From: Anoxynatronum buryatiense
GTDB taxonomy: Bacteria > Bacillota > Clostridia > Peptostreptococcales > Tindalliaceae
NCBI RefSeq assembly: GCF_900182905.1
Contig: NZ_FXUF01000001.1
Span: forward strand, 1 to 64,000
DNA: 64,000 nt
Direction of reading: 5' to 3'
The notes beneath the pieces are model-generated. The model saw nothing but the letters and a program-made list of their open reading frames with translations. It had not been told where the DNA came from and did no database searches. The stretch's first letter is position 1. Each line of letters opens with the position of its first letter. The translations under genes and the position numbers were made by a program. This document shows positions 36,440 through 46,307 of this stretch, one piece after another.

Positions 36440-37804
36440 TTACTTTACTTTCGCTTCTTCTATTCCCTTCAAAACACCGGTGATGTAAGCCTCTATATCA
36501 AATTTCCGACGACAACCCTGGCTGTTCATATATCGAATTTTACCAAAAACTGATCTTTCTGCCCATGCACGATCATGCACTCCGCCAATGCTCCATGCAA
36601 TACCCGCGTAGCCATTAGGGTCTCTTCCGTCCAACAAGTAGGTATCATTCAAGTATATCGCCACTTGCTGAGCCGTCGCTGCATCAGGTGACCATTCCAA
36701 TATTTTTTTAGCCCAGTACATTCTCAAGTACCCATGGAGATAACCGGTCCATTTCATTTCAAGTTGTGCTGCATTCCAGAGCATATCATGAGTAGCAGCC
36801 GACTCCAGTTCCTCTCTCGTGTAAAGATACTCACGTTGATCATTTTCATGTTGGCTGAGTGTTTCTCTGGCCCATCGGGGAAAAGCTGCTGGCTGGTCGT
36901 ATAAAGGCTGATAAAAACAGAAATTATCTGATAGTTCCCGGCGGACTATCAACTGTTCAAGAAAAGCCTCCTGATGAATGCCCTCAACTTCACTTTTGAT
37001 AATTTCAAGTGCAATTCTTTGAGTGGAAATTTGCCCAAAATGAATACTTGGAGACAATCGCGACACTGCATCACTCAAAGGCTGATTACTTTCTTTACCG
37101 TACTGATGAATACCCCGCTCGAGAAATCGCTTTAATTGAGCGAAAGCCGCTTTTTTGCCTGATTGGAAATGAAATGTCTTTTTTTCCGGGTTCCTCGCTT
37201 CTATCATCCACTCCCAGTTCTGTTTAACAAACCACTCACCAGATACTTTTTGAGAAGCAACCGGCGGATAGTCCGTCATGTACTCTTTTAGTTTTTTCAT
37301 GATGCGTGGTCGAAATGTATAGGCCGCATATTCCAATTTATCTGACGCTTTCCAGCAGGGGACAATATTATGGCTGTCAACCTGATGTACTGCGCAATCA
37401 ACTGCTTCAGTAATCTGATTTTCCCAGTCTCGCTTAATCCTCAGAGGATTAAAATCCATCACCAGCATGGAGGCATCCCACTCGGAAATCAGTTTCGGCA
37501 TGCAAACCTGTGGCTTACCCTGAATGACATGGAAAGGAATCCCTTTGTTCTCAAGATCAACTGCTACTTCTTTTAACCCCTGAATCATAAAATGATAATG
37601 GGACTGTTTCGCCAGAAGATAGTTTGGCGCTATACAGAAAACAACTACTAAGAAGGTGCGTAAAATTTCTGCCTGCCCACGGGCATAAATGAGTCCCCAA
37701 TGATCTTCAGCCCTCTGATCTCTGCTCATCCAGAAAACCACCGGCCCACGGCGGCTCTTCTTAATATCCTGATCCGCTTGCAGTACTCTAATTCGTTCTT
37801 TCAT
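36440..37804 (-). CDS. class II deoxyribodipyrimidine photolyase
   Basis: 454 residues. The N-terminal VVFWMSRDQRAEDHWGLIYA is typical of class II CPD photolyases, and the FAD-binding domain has VRRELSDNFCFY and WNAAQLEMKWTGYLHGYLRM followed by MYWAKKILEWSPD and DGRDPNGYAGIAWS. It repairs UV-induced pyrimidine dimers with light. I prefer the ATG at 37804 because class II enzymes begin a few residues before the RIRVL segment. A GTG at 37834 would overlap the DUF368 stop. A light-using enzyme in an apparent strict anaerobe is not rare in this class. It is embedded in a long leftward cluster. Confidence 0.85.
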   Translation of the reverse strand: MKERIRVLQADQDIKKSRRGPVVFWMSRDQRAEDHWGLIYARGQAEILRTFLVVVFCIAPNYLLAKQSHYHFMIQGLKEVAVDLENKGIPFHVIQGKPQVCMPKLISEWDASMLVMDFNPLRIKRDWENQITEAVDCAVHQVDSHNIVPCWKASDKLEYAAYTFRPRIMKKLKEYMTDYPPVASQKVSGEWFVKQNWEWMIEARNPEKKTFHFQSGKKAAFAQLKRFLERGIHQYGKESNQPLSDAVSRLSPSIHFGQISTQRIALEIIKSEVEGIHQEAFLEQLIVRRELSDNFCFYQPLYDQPAAFPRWARETLSQHENDQREYLYTREELESAATHDMLWNAAQLEMKWTGYLHGYLRMYWAKKILEWSPDAATAQQVAIYLNDTYLLDGRDPNGYAGIAWSIGGVHDRAWAERSVFGKIRYMNSQGCRRKFDIEAYITGVLKGIEEAKVK

Positions 37805-37820
37805 CCACCTCACCCACTTG

Positions 37821-38567
37821 TCAAGATTTGCCACTCCAAACCCATACGCTCACAAAACCCGACAAAAACAGAGGAAGTATAAGCCAGTTAAATTCATTTG
37901 GAATCAAAGCTCTGGAAGACCCTAGTATTAATCCGGCAAAAAAGTATGAAATGATCGCACGGTGACGGGCATAAAAAGTTTCCAGCATATTGACCAATAA
38001 AAACATGCCCGCAAGGCTCCCAGCGCCAAATACCAACAATCGTCCCCATATCAGCTCGCTCAAATAAATCAGTACAGTATCATAAATGCCCATCAAAATG
38101 AGCACTGAACTTCCGGGAAGCCCAGGCAAAACCATTGTTGCACTTGCCAAAGCGCCTGCAATAAACAGGTAGATAATTCCAACTTCTTCAACCGATGTGG
38201 CATACCCGATGGGATCTGCTCCAAGGGCAAAACCGGCAATGACTCCAAACCCCATGGAGATGATGCGCCTCTCGGTTACAATAGGACAACAGCGCAGTAC
38301 TGCCCGAATGGAGGCCAGCAAACAACCCAGCAAAAAAGCAGCTGTTTCGTTTCTGAAAATCTCAAAAAAGTAAGAGAACAGTGAGCCACTAATGAAAATC
38401 CCTGCGATAACACCACCTAATAATGGCAGATAGGGCTTCAACTTTAGATGTACCAAATCATGAACAAGTTGCTCGTATATCCCAAAAATAACAAAGACGG
38501 TACCGCCACTCATCCCAGGCAGTACCATGATAAAACCAAGCAACACACCTTTCAACCAAGAAATCAT
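37821..38567 (-). CDS. DUF368 family membrane protein (polyprenyl-phosphate transporter type)
   Basis: 248 residues with about eight membrane segments. The N-terminal LKGVLLGFIMVLPGMSGGT and the internal ALASATMVLPGLPGSSVLILMG are the two inverted-repeat PGxxGxT/S signatures of DUF368. Members of this family have been reported to recycle undecaprenyl phosphate across the membrane (PopT). The ATG at 38567 follows GGGGTGACGA. It sits 17 bases after the AMMECR1/Memo gene and overlaps or abuts the photolyase start, so it is in the same operon. Confidence 0.85.
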   Translation of the reverse strand: MISWLKGVLLGFIMVLPGMSGGTVFVIFGIYEQLVHDLVHLKLKPYLPLLGGVIAGIFISGSLFSYFFEIFRNETAAFLLGCLLASIRAVLRCCPIVTERRIISMGFGVIAGFALGADPIGYATSVEEVGIIYLFIAGALASATMVLPGLPGSSVLILMGIYDTVLIYLSELIWGRLLVFGAGSLAGMFLLVNMLETFYARHRAIISYFFAGLILGSSRALIPNEFNWLILPLFLSGFVSVWVWSGKS

Positions 38568-38584
38568 TTCGTCACCCCGTGGTG

Positions 38585-39940
38585 TTATTGATATCGTGAC
38601 ACGATAAAGCGCTTCAAAACATAAGACTCTCCCTGAAGAATACCCGCTTTTTCAAGCACTATGGATAGTTGTTGTTCAACCGAGTTGATTCCTTCAAGAG
38701 CTGGTAGCAGTACGCCACGTTTATAGCCTGATTCTACCATGATACCATATTTTTGTACATTCAACTCCATATCATCTGTTACCAGTTCCATATCTCCCAG
38801 AACATCCACTTTTACTTCCAACCCCTCCAATTCTTCCAGTGATAATGGAGAAAACCGGGGATCCGATGTGGCTGATTGAATAGCATTCATAATAATTTCT
38901 TCCCCAATGCAGCCGGTAGTCGCCTGTATGGTTCCAATGCATCCTCTCAGAATTCCCTCGTGATGAAGCGATACAAAAACGCCAGCCTGACGTTGCCTTG
39001 CTTCCATCCAGAACTCACTCTTCTGCAAAGATTTTTCAGCCTTCAATGCCCGGTTTATATCAAGCTTGACTTTCTTTGTCAGCCAGTGTTTGACGGCTTC
39101 AGTGGCAAGCCAAACAGCAGGGTGTACCAGTTGTGCTTTAACTACTGCCATTCCACACAAATAACCAACTCCAAAAGGAGCTTCATAGGAAAAAAGGGTC
39201 GTTTCAATTTCAAGGTGATTCATCATACCTGTTGCCATGATAAAAGGTCCAAGTCCACACTGTCCTGCCAGTTGCATTAAATCACCAGGTATGCTCGATA
39301 AGTCATCCAGCCGATTGTTCTTAAATGATTCTGCCACTTTCTGATCAAAAACAGGCCCCGCCGGATGATACCCATAAGGACCTGTTTCCTTGAGTCTGTG
39401 TGACAAATCGCCGCTTGCTAAAATCAGCACCTTTAAAGCATGAGAATGGAGCACCGCTCCCATTATTTTTCCCATGCAAAACACTTCATTATAGTCGATG
39501 CTGTTTACTGCCATATGAATCAGCCTTATGTTGTAAATATTAACTGCCGGTTGCTGTCCAATAAAAAAGAGCGGTACAACTGCACCGTGATCGAGTGGCA
39601 TGATTGTTTTTTCGAGATAAAACCCTTCATTTTGAAGGGCGGATACCAACACTTGTACTAGTTCAAGATTGTTCTGATAATGCAGCTCCACCTCAGCATG
39701 ACCAAAAGTGCCAAGGTTTCCAGAGAGCGGTTGTCCTCCATTGACAGTGACCGGCTGTTGATTTGTAGTTCCATGAGGTGTCAGCACAACTATGGTGTCA
39801 ATTTCCAAATCAGATATAATACTTGCAATCTGCTCGATCCCTTTCAAAGTTTTATGTGCTAATATTTCTTCGCCTTTTCCAATGGCAGGTATAATAATGG
39901 GAGGATGTGGTAAAAAGGCTGTCCCAATAATTGGAGGCAT
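38585..39940 (-). CDS. AmmeMemoRadiSam system fusion: Memo-like (B) plus AMMECR1 (A) domains
   Basis: A 451-residue fusion. Residues ~1-265 form a LigB/Memo-type domain (LPHPPIIIPAIG; VVLTPHG; LASGDLSHR with metal-type His residues), and ~285-450 an AMMECR1 domain with the family signature LRGCIGT followed by DPRFSPLSLEELEGLEVKVDVL. The biochemical role of AMMECR1/Memo proteins in bacteria is unknown; they co-occur with the radical SAM gene just upstream. Of two close ATGs, the one at 39940 has better spacing from AAAGGAG than the one at 39946. The gap to the radical SAM gene is 44 bases. Confidence 0.85.
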   Translation of the reverse strand: MPPIIGTAFLPHPPIIIPAIGKGEEILAHKTLKGIEQIASIISDLEIDTIVVLTPHGTTNQQPVTVNGGQPLSGNLGTFGHAEVELHYQNNLELVQVLVSALQNEGFYLEKTIMPLDHGAVVPLFFIGQQPAVNIYNIRLIHMAVNSIDYNEVFCMGKIMGAVLHSHALKVLILASGDLSHRLKETGPYGYHPAGPVFDQKVAESFKNNRLDDLSSIPGDLMQLAGQCGLGPFIMATGMMNHLEIETTLFSYEAPFGVGYLCGMAVVKAQLVHPAVWLATEAVKHWLTKKVKLDINRALKAEKSLQKSEFWMEARQRQAGVFVSLHHEGILRGCIGTIQATTGCIGEEIIMNAIQSATSDPRFSPLSLEELEGLEVKVDVLGDMELVTDDMELNVQKYGIMVESGYKRGVLLPALEGINSVEQQLSIVLEKAGILQGESYVLKRFIVSRYQ

Positions 39941-39984
39941 CTCCATGCTCCTTTCAGCTCATCGAATCATTATCAACAATTATA

Positions 39985-40824
39985 TCAACAATTGCCTGCA
40001 TAGACGTGAGTCAGTTTTCTTTTTGCCATCTCAACAACCTGGTACACCCAGTTCAGATTTGTCGGGGGCTCATGCCATCGATAGCGGGGAAAGTAACGGC
40101 TCACATGCAGTGGAATATCAGTAGATATATGAGCAATCCAATCCACGAGCTCTTCCAATTCCTCCAGTGTATGCATCTTCGTTACAAGTAATGTGGTAAC
40201 TTCAACATGGCAGCTTTTGTTTGCCGTTTTAACTGTCTCCAGTACTGGTTTCAGCATGCCGCCACACATTTGCCGGTAGGTTCGATCCCGAAAAGACTTG
40301 ATGTCTATGTTCATAGCATCAATTGTTGGTAATAATAGCTTGAGCGGTTCTGGATTAATATACCCATTTGTGACAAGTATGTTGCATAAGCCTGCTTCTT
40401 TGGCAAGAGTGGCAGTTTCTTTGACAAATTCGTAGTTGATAAGCGGTTCGTTATATGTGTAGGAGATACTGGGAGTTCCAGCCTGCAAAGCTTGTTCAAT
40501 GACGGTTTGCGGGGTGATTTTCCAAAGCTTTGGTATTTCCACGGCTAAATGATAGTTCTGACAATATGGGCATCGAAGCTGACATCCATAACTACCAATC
40601 GAATAAGTTTCAGTTCCACTCATAAAATGTGCAAGAGGCTTTTTTTCAATTGGATCAATTTGAATGCTGCTTATTTTGCCATAACTCAGACTCACCAACC
40701 CTTCAGGTTCGTGACGCCTCACACGACATAGTCCTGTTTCACCCAGAACTAAACGGCAGTGATGGGGGCAAAGCATGCACATGACATCCCCGGAAATAAA
40801 CCTGGAAAATTCGGCGGGTTTCAT
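39985..40824 (-). CDS. amrS: AmmeMemoRadiSam system radical SAM enzyme
   Basis: 279 residues. An N-terminal Cys cluster (MCMLCPHHCRLVLGETGLC) precedes a radical SAM 4Fe-4S site CQLRCPYC inside SYGCQLRCPYCQNYHLA, followed by SYTYNEPLINYEFVKETATL, the pyruvate-formate-lyase-activase-like family block. The partner of the Memo/AMMECR1 fusion immediately downstream. Substrate unknown; possibly a glycyl-radical-like or peptide modification. The ATG at 40824 follows GGGGAGGG. It is the first gene of the long leftward cluster that ends at 33224. Confidence 0.9.
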   Translation of the reverse strand: MKPAEFSRFISGDVMCMLCPHHCRLVLGETGLCRVRRHEPEGLVSLSYGKISSIQIDPIEKKPLAHFMSGTETYSIGSYGCQLRCPYCQNYHLAVEIPKLWKITPQTVIEQALQAGTPSISYTYNEPLINYEFVKETATLAKEAGLCNILVTNGYINPEPLKLLLPTIDAMNIDIKSFRDRTYRQMCGGMLKPVLETVKTANKSCHVEVTTLLVTKMHTLEELEELVDWIAHISTDIPLHVSRYFPRYRWHEPPTNLNWVYQVVEMAKRKLTHVYAGNC

Positions 40825-40962
40825 TTTTACCCTCCCCTTTTACCATATTCATTCCCTTTCACTGCCTTTTCATTCAGATGAATTGTGATTGAGTTGCAAA
40901 TACTCACAAATGATCACCACTTAATCGTGATGGGCTGATCATCTGCTGATTGAAGCAGGTAT

Positions 40963-43569
40963 CTATCCTTCCAATCCCCTTTTGCTTTCGATCACCAGCC
41001 GATTTTCCTTTTCACGAATCAATATCTGATCTTTGTAAATAATTGTTCCGTCAAGCAGAGCACGTCCAATACCCGTCTCCAATTGTTTCTGAATATATCG
41101 TTTGATGGGGCGCGCACCATATGTGGGAGAATATGCATTCTCCATAATGTGTTTCCTGGCAGAGTCTTCAAGATGAATCGTTAAATGGTGTTCCTTCAGC
41201 CTGTGCTCAATTTCATTCATTGACATATCGATAATTGCATCAATTTCATTTTGGGTAAGGGCTTTGAAGATAACTGTTTCGTCGATACGATTCAACAGCT
41301 CTGGCCGAAAATATTGCTGCAGCTCTCGATGGATCGCTTCCCGAGTGGCATCTGTGAGATTGCCATTCATTTCCAAATCCCGAAGAATTAGCTGGCTTCC
41401 AATGTTGGATGTCATAATCAGAATCGTATTTTTAAAATCTACAGTGTGCCCCTGACTATCAGTCAATCGACCGTCATCCAACAGCTGTAACAGCATATGA
41501 AACACTTCAGGATGTGCTTTTTCAATTTCATCAAAAAGAATGACACTATACGGTTTGCGCCTCACTGCTTCTGTTAGTTGTCCACCTTCTTCATAGCCTA
41601 CATACCCAGGAGGAGCTCCAATCAGTCTAGAGACTGCAAATTTTTCCATGTACTCACTCATGTCGATTCGAATTAAATTATTTTCAGTATCAAAAAGTGC
41701 AGCTGCAAGGGCTTTGGCTAATTCAGTTTTCCCCACACCTGTAGGACCAAGAAATAAAAATGAGCCAATGGGCCGTTTGGGATCTTTTAAACCGGCTCGT
41801 GCCCGAATCACTGCATCTCTGACTGCTTCCACAGCCTCATTCTGGCCTATCACTCTTTGGTGCAGTACTTGATCCAGAGATAATATTTTCTCCCGTTCAC
41901 TTTCCATCAAACGCGTCACAGGAATTCCTGTCCAGCGGGAAACGATCTGACTGATTTCTTCTGCTGTTACTTCTTCTTTAATCATCCTCTGATTATCGTA
42001 ATGTTCCAATTTTAGCTGCTGTGCTTCCAATTTTTTCTCGAGCTCAGGCAGTTCGCCGTATTTAAGTCGAGCAAGTGTTTCCAGATCATATTTCCGTTCA
42101 GCTGCTTCGACAGCCATTCGGGTTGCTTCTATTATTTCCTTTAACTGCTTTTCCTGCTGCAGCACTTCTTTTTCCTGTTTCCATCGAAGATCCAACTGCT
42201 CACCCTGCTCTTTCACTTGTACGATCTCTGTTTCCAGTTCCCTTAACCGTTCACGGGAGTTTGTGTCTTTTTCTTTTAGTAACGCCTCCCGTTCTATTTC
42301 CAGCTGCATGGTGCGCCGCTGTAACTCATCCAGCTCAGAAGGCATGCTGTCGATTTCTGTTCTAATCATGGCAGCCGCCTCATCCATTAAGTCAATGGCT
42401 TTATCCGGAAGAAACCTGTCTGAAATATATCGGTCTGAAAGCAAGGCGCAGGCAACAATGGCCTGGTCGGTGATGCGCACACCGTGGTGTATTTCAAATC
42501 GTTCTTTTAATCCTCTCAGAATGGAAATTGTATCTTCTACAGTCGGTGGATCAACCAATACCTTTTGAAATCTTCTTTCCAGTGCAGCATCTTTTTCGAT
42601 GTGCTGTCGATATTCGTCCAATGTTGTTGCTCCTATACAATGGAGCTCTCCCCGGGCCAGCATTGGCTTTAGAATATTGCCAGCGTCCATTGCTCCTTCT
42701 GCTTTGCCGGCACCAACAATGTTATGGATTTCATCAACAAAAAGAATGATGCGTCCATCTGATTCAGAAATTTCTTTTAATACAGCCTTCAGCCGCTCCT
42801 CAAACTCACCTCTATATTTGGCTCCTGCAATAAGAGCACCTAAATCAAGGGAAAAAATCGTCCTATTCTTCAGACCTTCCGGTACATCCCCCTTGACAAT
42901 TCGTTGAGCTAGACCTTCTGCAATGGCTGTTTTCCCCACCCCTGGTTCGCCAATTAACACAGGATTATTTTTTGTTCGCCGCGATAGGATGCGTATCACT
43001 CTTCGAATTTCTCCATCGCGTCCAATAACCGGGTCGAGTTTTCCCCGTCGAGCCAGTTCATTTAAGTCGCGACCATATTTTTCCAGCGCCTGATAGTTTT
43101 CTTCAGGATTTTCACTTGTGACGCGTTGACCTCCCCGCATATTTTGCAATCCTTTAAGAAAACCATCTCTGGTAATGCCAGCCCGAGAAATCATTTGGGC
43201 AGACGGTGTATCTGTTTCATCAAGAAGAGCCAGATACAAGTGCTCCACCGCCACATATTCATCCTGATATCTGCGGGCCTGGTCCTGGGCCTTAACAAGT
43301 AGCGTGTTTAATCTGCGAGACGCATAGAGCTGTGCATCGCCCCCATGAACTGAAGGCAGCTTATCAAGCTCTTGCTGAAGTTCGCCAATTAGTTGGTGGC
43401 AGTTGATATTCATTTCTTTCAGAATAGTAACAATCAAACCATGTTCCTGGGTTAACAGAGCCATATGCAAATGTTCACCATCGATTTGCGGATGAGCATG
43501 CCGCAATGCAATCTCCTGAGCAAGACCAAGAGCTTCTCTGGATTTTTGTGTCAATTTTTCAACTTGCAT
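40963..43569 (-). CDS. clpB: ATP-dependent chaperone ClpB
   Basis: An 868-residue Hsp100 disaggregase. N-domain repeat ~1-145, first AAA+ with [13 protein letters not shown] and [14 protein letters not shown], a long middle-domain coiled coil at ~400-530 that marks ClpB rather than ClpA/C, second AAA+ with [14 protein letters not shown] and [15 protein letters not shown], and the C-terminal sensor-2 region [13 protein letters not shown]. It extracts proteins from aggregates with DnaK/DnaJ. The ATG follows GGAGGAGGTTTTACG. It is 65 bases after the DnaJ-type gene and should share its CtsR-regulated promoter. Confidence 0.95.
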   Translation of the reverse strand: MQVEKLTQKSREALGLAQEIALRHAHPQIDGEHLHMALLTQEHGLIVTILKEMNINCHQLIGELQQELDKLPSVHGGDAQLYASRRLNTLLVKAQDQARRYQDEYVAVEHLYLALLDETDTPSAQMISRAGITRDGFLKGLQNMRGGQRVTSENPEENYQALEKYGRDLNELARRGKLDPVIGRDGEIRRVIRILSRRTKNNPVLIGEPGVGKTAIAEGLAQRIVKGDVPEGLKNRTIFSLDLGALIAGAKYRGEFEERLKAVLKEISESDGRIILFVDEIHNIVGAGKAEGAMDAGNILKPMLARGELHCIGATTLDEYRQHIEKDAALERRFQKVLVDPPTVEDTISILRGLKERFEIHHGVRITDQAIVACALLSDRYISDRFLPDKAIDLMDEAAAMIRTEIDSMPSELDELQRRTMQLEIEREALLKEKDTNSRERLRELETEIVQVKEQGEQLDLRWKQEKEVLQQEKQLKEIIEATRMAVEAAERKYDLETLARLKYGELPELEKKLEAQQLKLEHYDNQRMIKEEVTAEEISQIVSRWTGIPVTRLMESEREKILSLDQVLHQRVIGQNEAVEAVRDAVIRARAGLKDPKRPIGSFLFLGPTGVGKTELAKALAAALFDTENNLIRIDMSEYMEKFAVSRLIGAPPGYVGYEEGGQLTEAVRRKPYSVILFDEIEKAHPEVFHMLLQLLDDGRLTDSQGHTVDFKNTILIMTSNIGSQLILRDLEMNGNLTDATREAIHRELQQYFRPELLNRIDETVIFKALTQNEIDAIIDMSMNEIEHRLKEHHLTIHLEDSARKHIMENAYSPTYGARPIKRYIQKQLETGIGRALLDGTIIYKDQILIREKENRLVIESKRGLEG

Positions 43570-43634
43570 CGTAAAACCTCCTCCGGGTTTAATGATTTCA
43601 AATGGTTAGTTCGCTGAGTTTCGTCGTTCACCTT

Positions 43635-44609
43635 CTACGAGCGGGGGTTAAATGTCGAAAGATCTTTCAGTGCAGCAAAGTGATCTTTTTCTTTTAAAGA
43701 AAAAGTCGTAGGTAATTTGATTTCCACTGCCAGCAATAAATCTCCTGTCTCCCCTTTGCGGTTTTTGAATCCTTTTCCCTTTACCCGAAATGTTTTCCCA
43801 CTTGAAGTGGATGGAGGGAGCGTAAAACGCAGAGGACCAGAAAGTGTATTGATTTTTATACTGCCGCCTAGCGCAGCCTCCCAAACGGTTACCGGAAGTT
43901 TTTGAATTATATTTAATCCATCGAGCTTTTCGGCATCATTTTCCTTTATTTCAATCTGCAGGTACAGATCGCCCTGTTGAAGAGACTCCTCAGCGTGACC
44001 TCCCTCTCCCTCAAGCTTCAGTTTTTCTCCAGATAGAACCCCGGCAGGAACCTTAACCTGCAACGTTTTTTCATCTGCCCCATTGCGAAGAATAATATTC
44101 TTTTTGACGCCATGAAAGGCTTCGGCCAATGTCAGCTGAAGGACTGCTGTCGTATCTGTTGCAGCACCAGCAAATTGTTTTGTATTATTTCCATCCGCTG
44201 TCCTATAGGATTGAAACGGTGCTGACGAATAGAAACTATCGAAACGATATCCGCCATTCATCTCACTGCCAAAAAACGCATCAAAAAAATCACTAAATCC
44301 TGAATCATTTCCATCGTTTTGCTTTTTTCGTTTTTTTGAAAACTGATATCCGAACTGAGATGGATCAAATGCCGTCCCATGTGTTCCGGAGGATTGGTTT
44401 CTAATATAATCATATTTTTGCCTTTTCTCAGAGTTTCCCAACACTTCATAGGCTTCATTTATTTCCTTGAATTTATTTGCCATGAGTTGATCTCCATGAT
44501 GCCCATCCGGATGGTATTTTTTAGCCAAACTACGATATGCTTGTTTGATCGTATTCTGATCTGCTGTTTCTTGAACCTGAAGAGTTTTATAATAATCTTT
44601 ATATTGCAA
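43635..44609 (-). CDS. DnaJ/CbpA-type co-chaperone (no zinc finger)
   Basis: 324 residues: a J-domain at ~1-65 with the HPD motif in YHPDGHHG, a linker rich in Ser/Gly/Phe (FDAFFGSEMNGG), then the C-terminal substrate-binding domains (LTLAEAFHGVKKNI; PPSTSSGKTFRVKGKGF). The Cys-rich zinc domain of DnaJ is absent, so it is of the CbpA/type II group and would stimulate DnaK. Translation begins at TTG (44609) directly after AAGGAGGTGGGTCAA; upstream in-frame ATGs have no ribosome site. It is the first gene of the chaperone operon with clpB. Confidence 0.85.
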   Translation of the reverse strand: MQYKDYYKTLQVQETADQNTIKQAYRSLAKKYHPDGHHGDQLMANKFKEINEAYEVLGNSEKRQKYDYIRNQSSGTHGTAFDPSQFGYQFSKKRKKQNDGNDSGFSDFFDAFFGSEMNGGYRFDSFYSSAPFQSYRTADGNNTKQFAGAATDTTAVLQLTLAEAFHGVKKNIILRNGADEKTLQVKVPAGVLSGEKLKLEGEGGHAEESLQQGDLYLQIEIKENDAEKLDGLNIIQKLPVTVWEAALGGSIKINTLSGPLRFTLPPSTSSGKTFRVKGKGFKNRKGETGDLLLAVEIKLPTTFSLKEKDHFAALKDLSTFNPRS

Positions 44610-44641
44610 TTGACCCACCTCCTTATTAAGCCGAGATATCA

Positions 44642-44658
44642 TTTGACTATCTTTGACC
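44642..44658 (-). promoter_or_regulatory. CtsR operator
   Basis: Minus strand GGTCAAA-GAT-AGTCAAA, a perfect match to the CtsR heptad repeat (R)GTCAAANAN(R)GTCAAA. It sits just downstream of the -10 at 44668, 33 bases before the TTG start, where bound repressor would block transcription. CtsR is a heat-shock repressor of clp genes in Gram-positive bacteria. Confidence 0.85.
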
Positions 44659-44667
44659 TTTTGTTTT

Positions 44668-44695
44668 ATTATACCATTTTTTTCAGTGAAATCAA
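44668..44695 (-). promoter_or_regulatory. promoter of dnaJ-type gene and clpB
   Basis: Minus strand: -35 TTGATT (44695-44690), 16-base spacer, -10 TATAAT (44673-44668). The CtsR operator begins ten bases downstream of the -10. Confidence 0.75.
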
Positions 44696-44795
44696 TAGAT
44701 AATCCATCGCCTGTTTAACGTTTTAATTTTGAGGTAGTATTCAGATATGACATGTTTTTCCGCGAAACAAGAATCATCCATTAGGAGGGATATTA

Positions 44796-45791
44796 ATGAG
44801 TCAGCTTCAAAGCAATTTGTATGGCATTCCCCTCAAAAATCCCCTGGTAGCTGGGGCCTGCTCGTTGACCGCTCGGTCAGAAAAGGTGAAAGAACTGGAA
44901 AACGCAGGTATTGCTGCCATCGTCATCAAGTCCTTATTTGAGGAAGCCATCCAACTTGAAAAATTCCAGTTGGATGAATCGCTTGAACGTTATAATGATT
45001 TGCATGCCGAAATGCTAACTCATTACCCACACTTGGAACACGCCGGAGATAAAGAACATTTAATGATGATCGAAAAAATAAAAAAAAGTGTCAGCGTTCC
45101 TGTAATTGCCAGTCTTAATGCGGTTACAACTGAAGGATGGGTGCAGTATGCAAAGGATATTGCCGCCACTGGTGTAGACGGTTTGGAACTTAACTTCTAC
45201 TCTCTCCCAGTACACAGTGAAGTCTCTGCTGAAGAGTTGGAAACTGGTCAACTCAATGCTCTTAAAGCTGTCAAGGACGCTGTTTCCATTCCAGTAGGCG
45301 TCAAACTCAGCCCTTACTACACACATCTGACAAATTTCGTCACCGCTCTGGAAGAGGCCGGAGCAGATGGAGTAACATTATTTAATCGCTTCTTTCAGCC
45401 TGAAATTGATATTATATCAGAACAAGAATCTGCGACTTTTTCCTTCAGTCAACCAGGCGATCATTTGCTTTCTCTTCGCTGGACAGCACTTCTTAGTGAT
45501 CGAATTAAGTGTCCTGTCACAATGAGTAAAGGTGTGCTCGATGATGAGGACGTCATTGAGGCACTTCTTGCAGGCGCATCTTCTGTCCAAATTGTTAGCA
45601 CACTGTATAAAAATGGTATTCCTTATGTTCAGGAGATGGTGGCTGGTCTTGAAAAGTGGATGGAGTTGAAGGGTTATCAAACTATTAACGATTTTCGTGG
45701 TAAAATGAGTAAGAAAAAGCAACAGGATCCATGGGCTTACGAACGTGTTCAATATATCGAAATGTTGTTGAAAAAAGGTACCCTCTTTTAA
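44796..45791 (+). CDS. dihydroorotate dehydrogenase-like FMN protein
   Basis: 331 residues of the TIM-barrel DHOD family: LYGIPLKNPLVAGACSLTAR at the start, VIKSLFEEAIQLE, PVIASLNAVTTEGWVQYAK, and the FMN phosphate loop around AGASSVQIVSTLYKNG. At the place where PyrD enzymes have the active-site NxSCPN motif, this one has LNFYSLP, so the usual catalytic Cys/Ser is missing, as in the DHOD-like subgroup of unknown function. It starts at an ATG (44796) after TAGGAGGGATATTA. It is divergent from the chaperone operon and followed by the FliL-like gene 26 bases on. Confidence 0.75.
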   Translation: MSQLQSNLYGIPLKNPLVAGACSLTARSEKVKELENAGIAAIVIKSLFEEAIQLEKFQLDESLERYNDLHAEMLTHYPHLEHAGDKEHLMMIEKIKKSVSVPVIASLNAVTTEGWVQYAKDIAATGVDGLELNFYSLPVHSEVSAEELETGQLNALKAVKDAVSIPVGVKLSPYYTHLTNFVTALEEAGADGVTLFNRFFQPEIDIISEQESATFSFSQPGDHLLSLRWTALLSDRIKCPVTMSKGVLDDEDVIEALLAGASSVQIVSTLYKNGIPYVQEMVAGLEKWMELKGYQTINDFRGKMSKKKQQDPWAYERVQYIEMLLKKGTLF

Positions 45792-45816
45792 AGTACTCTA
45801 AAGGGAAGATAAACCT

Positions 45817-46266
45817 ATGGGATCTGATCATCTTAAAAGAAAACAAGAATCGATAGTGGTGCTGGTGATCGCGCTCCTGATAATACTTATGGCTGGCATT
45901 ATTGTTTTTTTAACAGGAGCATCCACTAATGACCGATCTATCACGGGCAGTGACCCATCAGTTAAATATTACAGCCAGCCCATCACCATCTTGACACAAA
46001 CTGCTCCCGACAGCGGCGGAAGGGCTGCTTATGTGAAAATGACATTCGTGTTGTCTTTTAATCAACGACGCCACCTTCAAGCCTCCGAAGCCAATGATGC
46101 GCAGATCCGTTCTCTGATATCCAGTGAGATGAATCGTTATTCTCCTGATGCCTTACTGGAGCCATTGATGTTAGATCAAATGCAGGCTTCTATTCAATCA
46201 ATTTTGACAGAAGACATGGGATTAGAGTCCAACGGCGTTTTTCTTGACCGGATCACAGTGCAATGA
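45817..46266 (+). CDS. FliL-like single-pass membrane protein
   Basis: 149 residues: a short basic N-terminus, one membrane helix (~13-35, VVLVIALLIILMAGIIVFLT), and an extracytoplasmic domain with YVKMTFVLSFNQRRHLQASEAND, resembling flagellar FliL (a stator-associated protein). No flagellar genes are near, so an FliL role is uncertain; stand-alone FliL-like proteins of unknown function are known. It starts at ATG after AAGGGAAGATAAACCT and could be in an operon with the DHOD-like gene upstream and the ferritin-like gene 41 bases on. Confidence 0.55.
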   Translation: MGSDHLKRKQESIVVLVIALLIILMAGIIVFLTGASTNDRSITGSDPSVKYYSQPITILTQTAPDSGGRAAYVKMTFVLSFNQRRHLQASEANDAQIRSLISSEMNRYSPDALLEPLMLDQMQASIQSILTEDMGLESNGVFLDRITVQ

Positions 46267-46307
46267 TTTAAACATCAATTTGTTCGATACTGACAGGAGG
46301 TCTGTTT

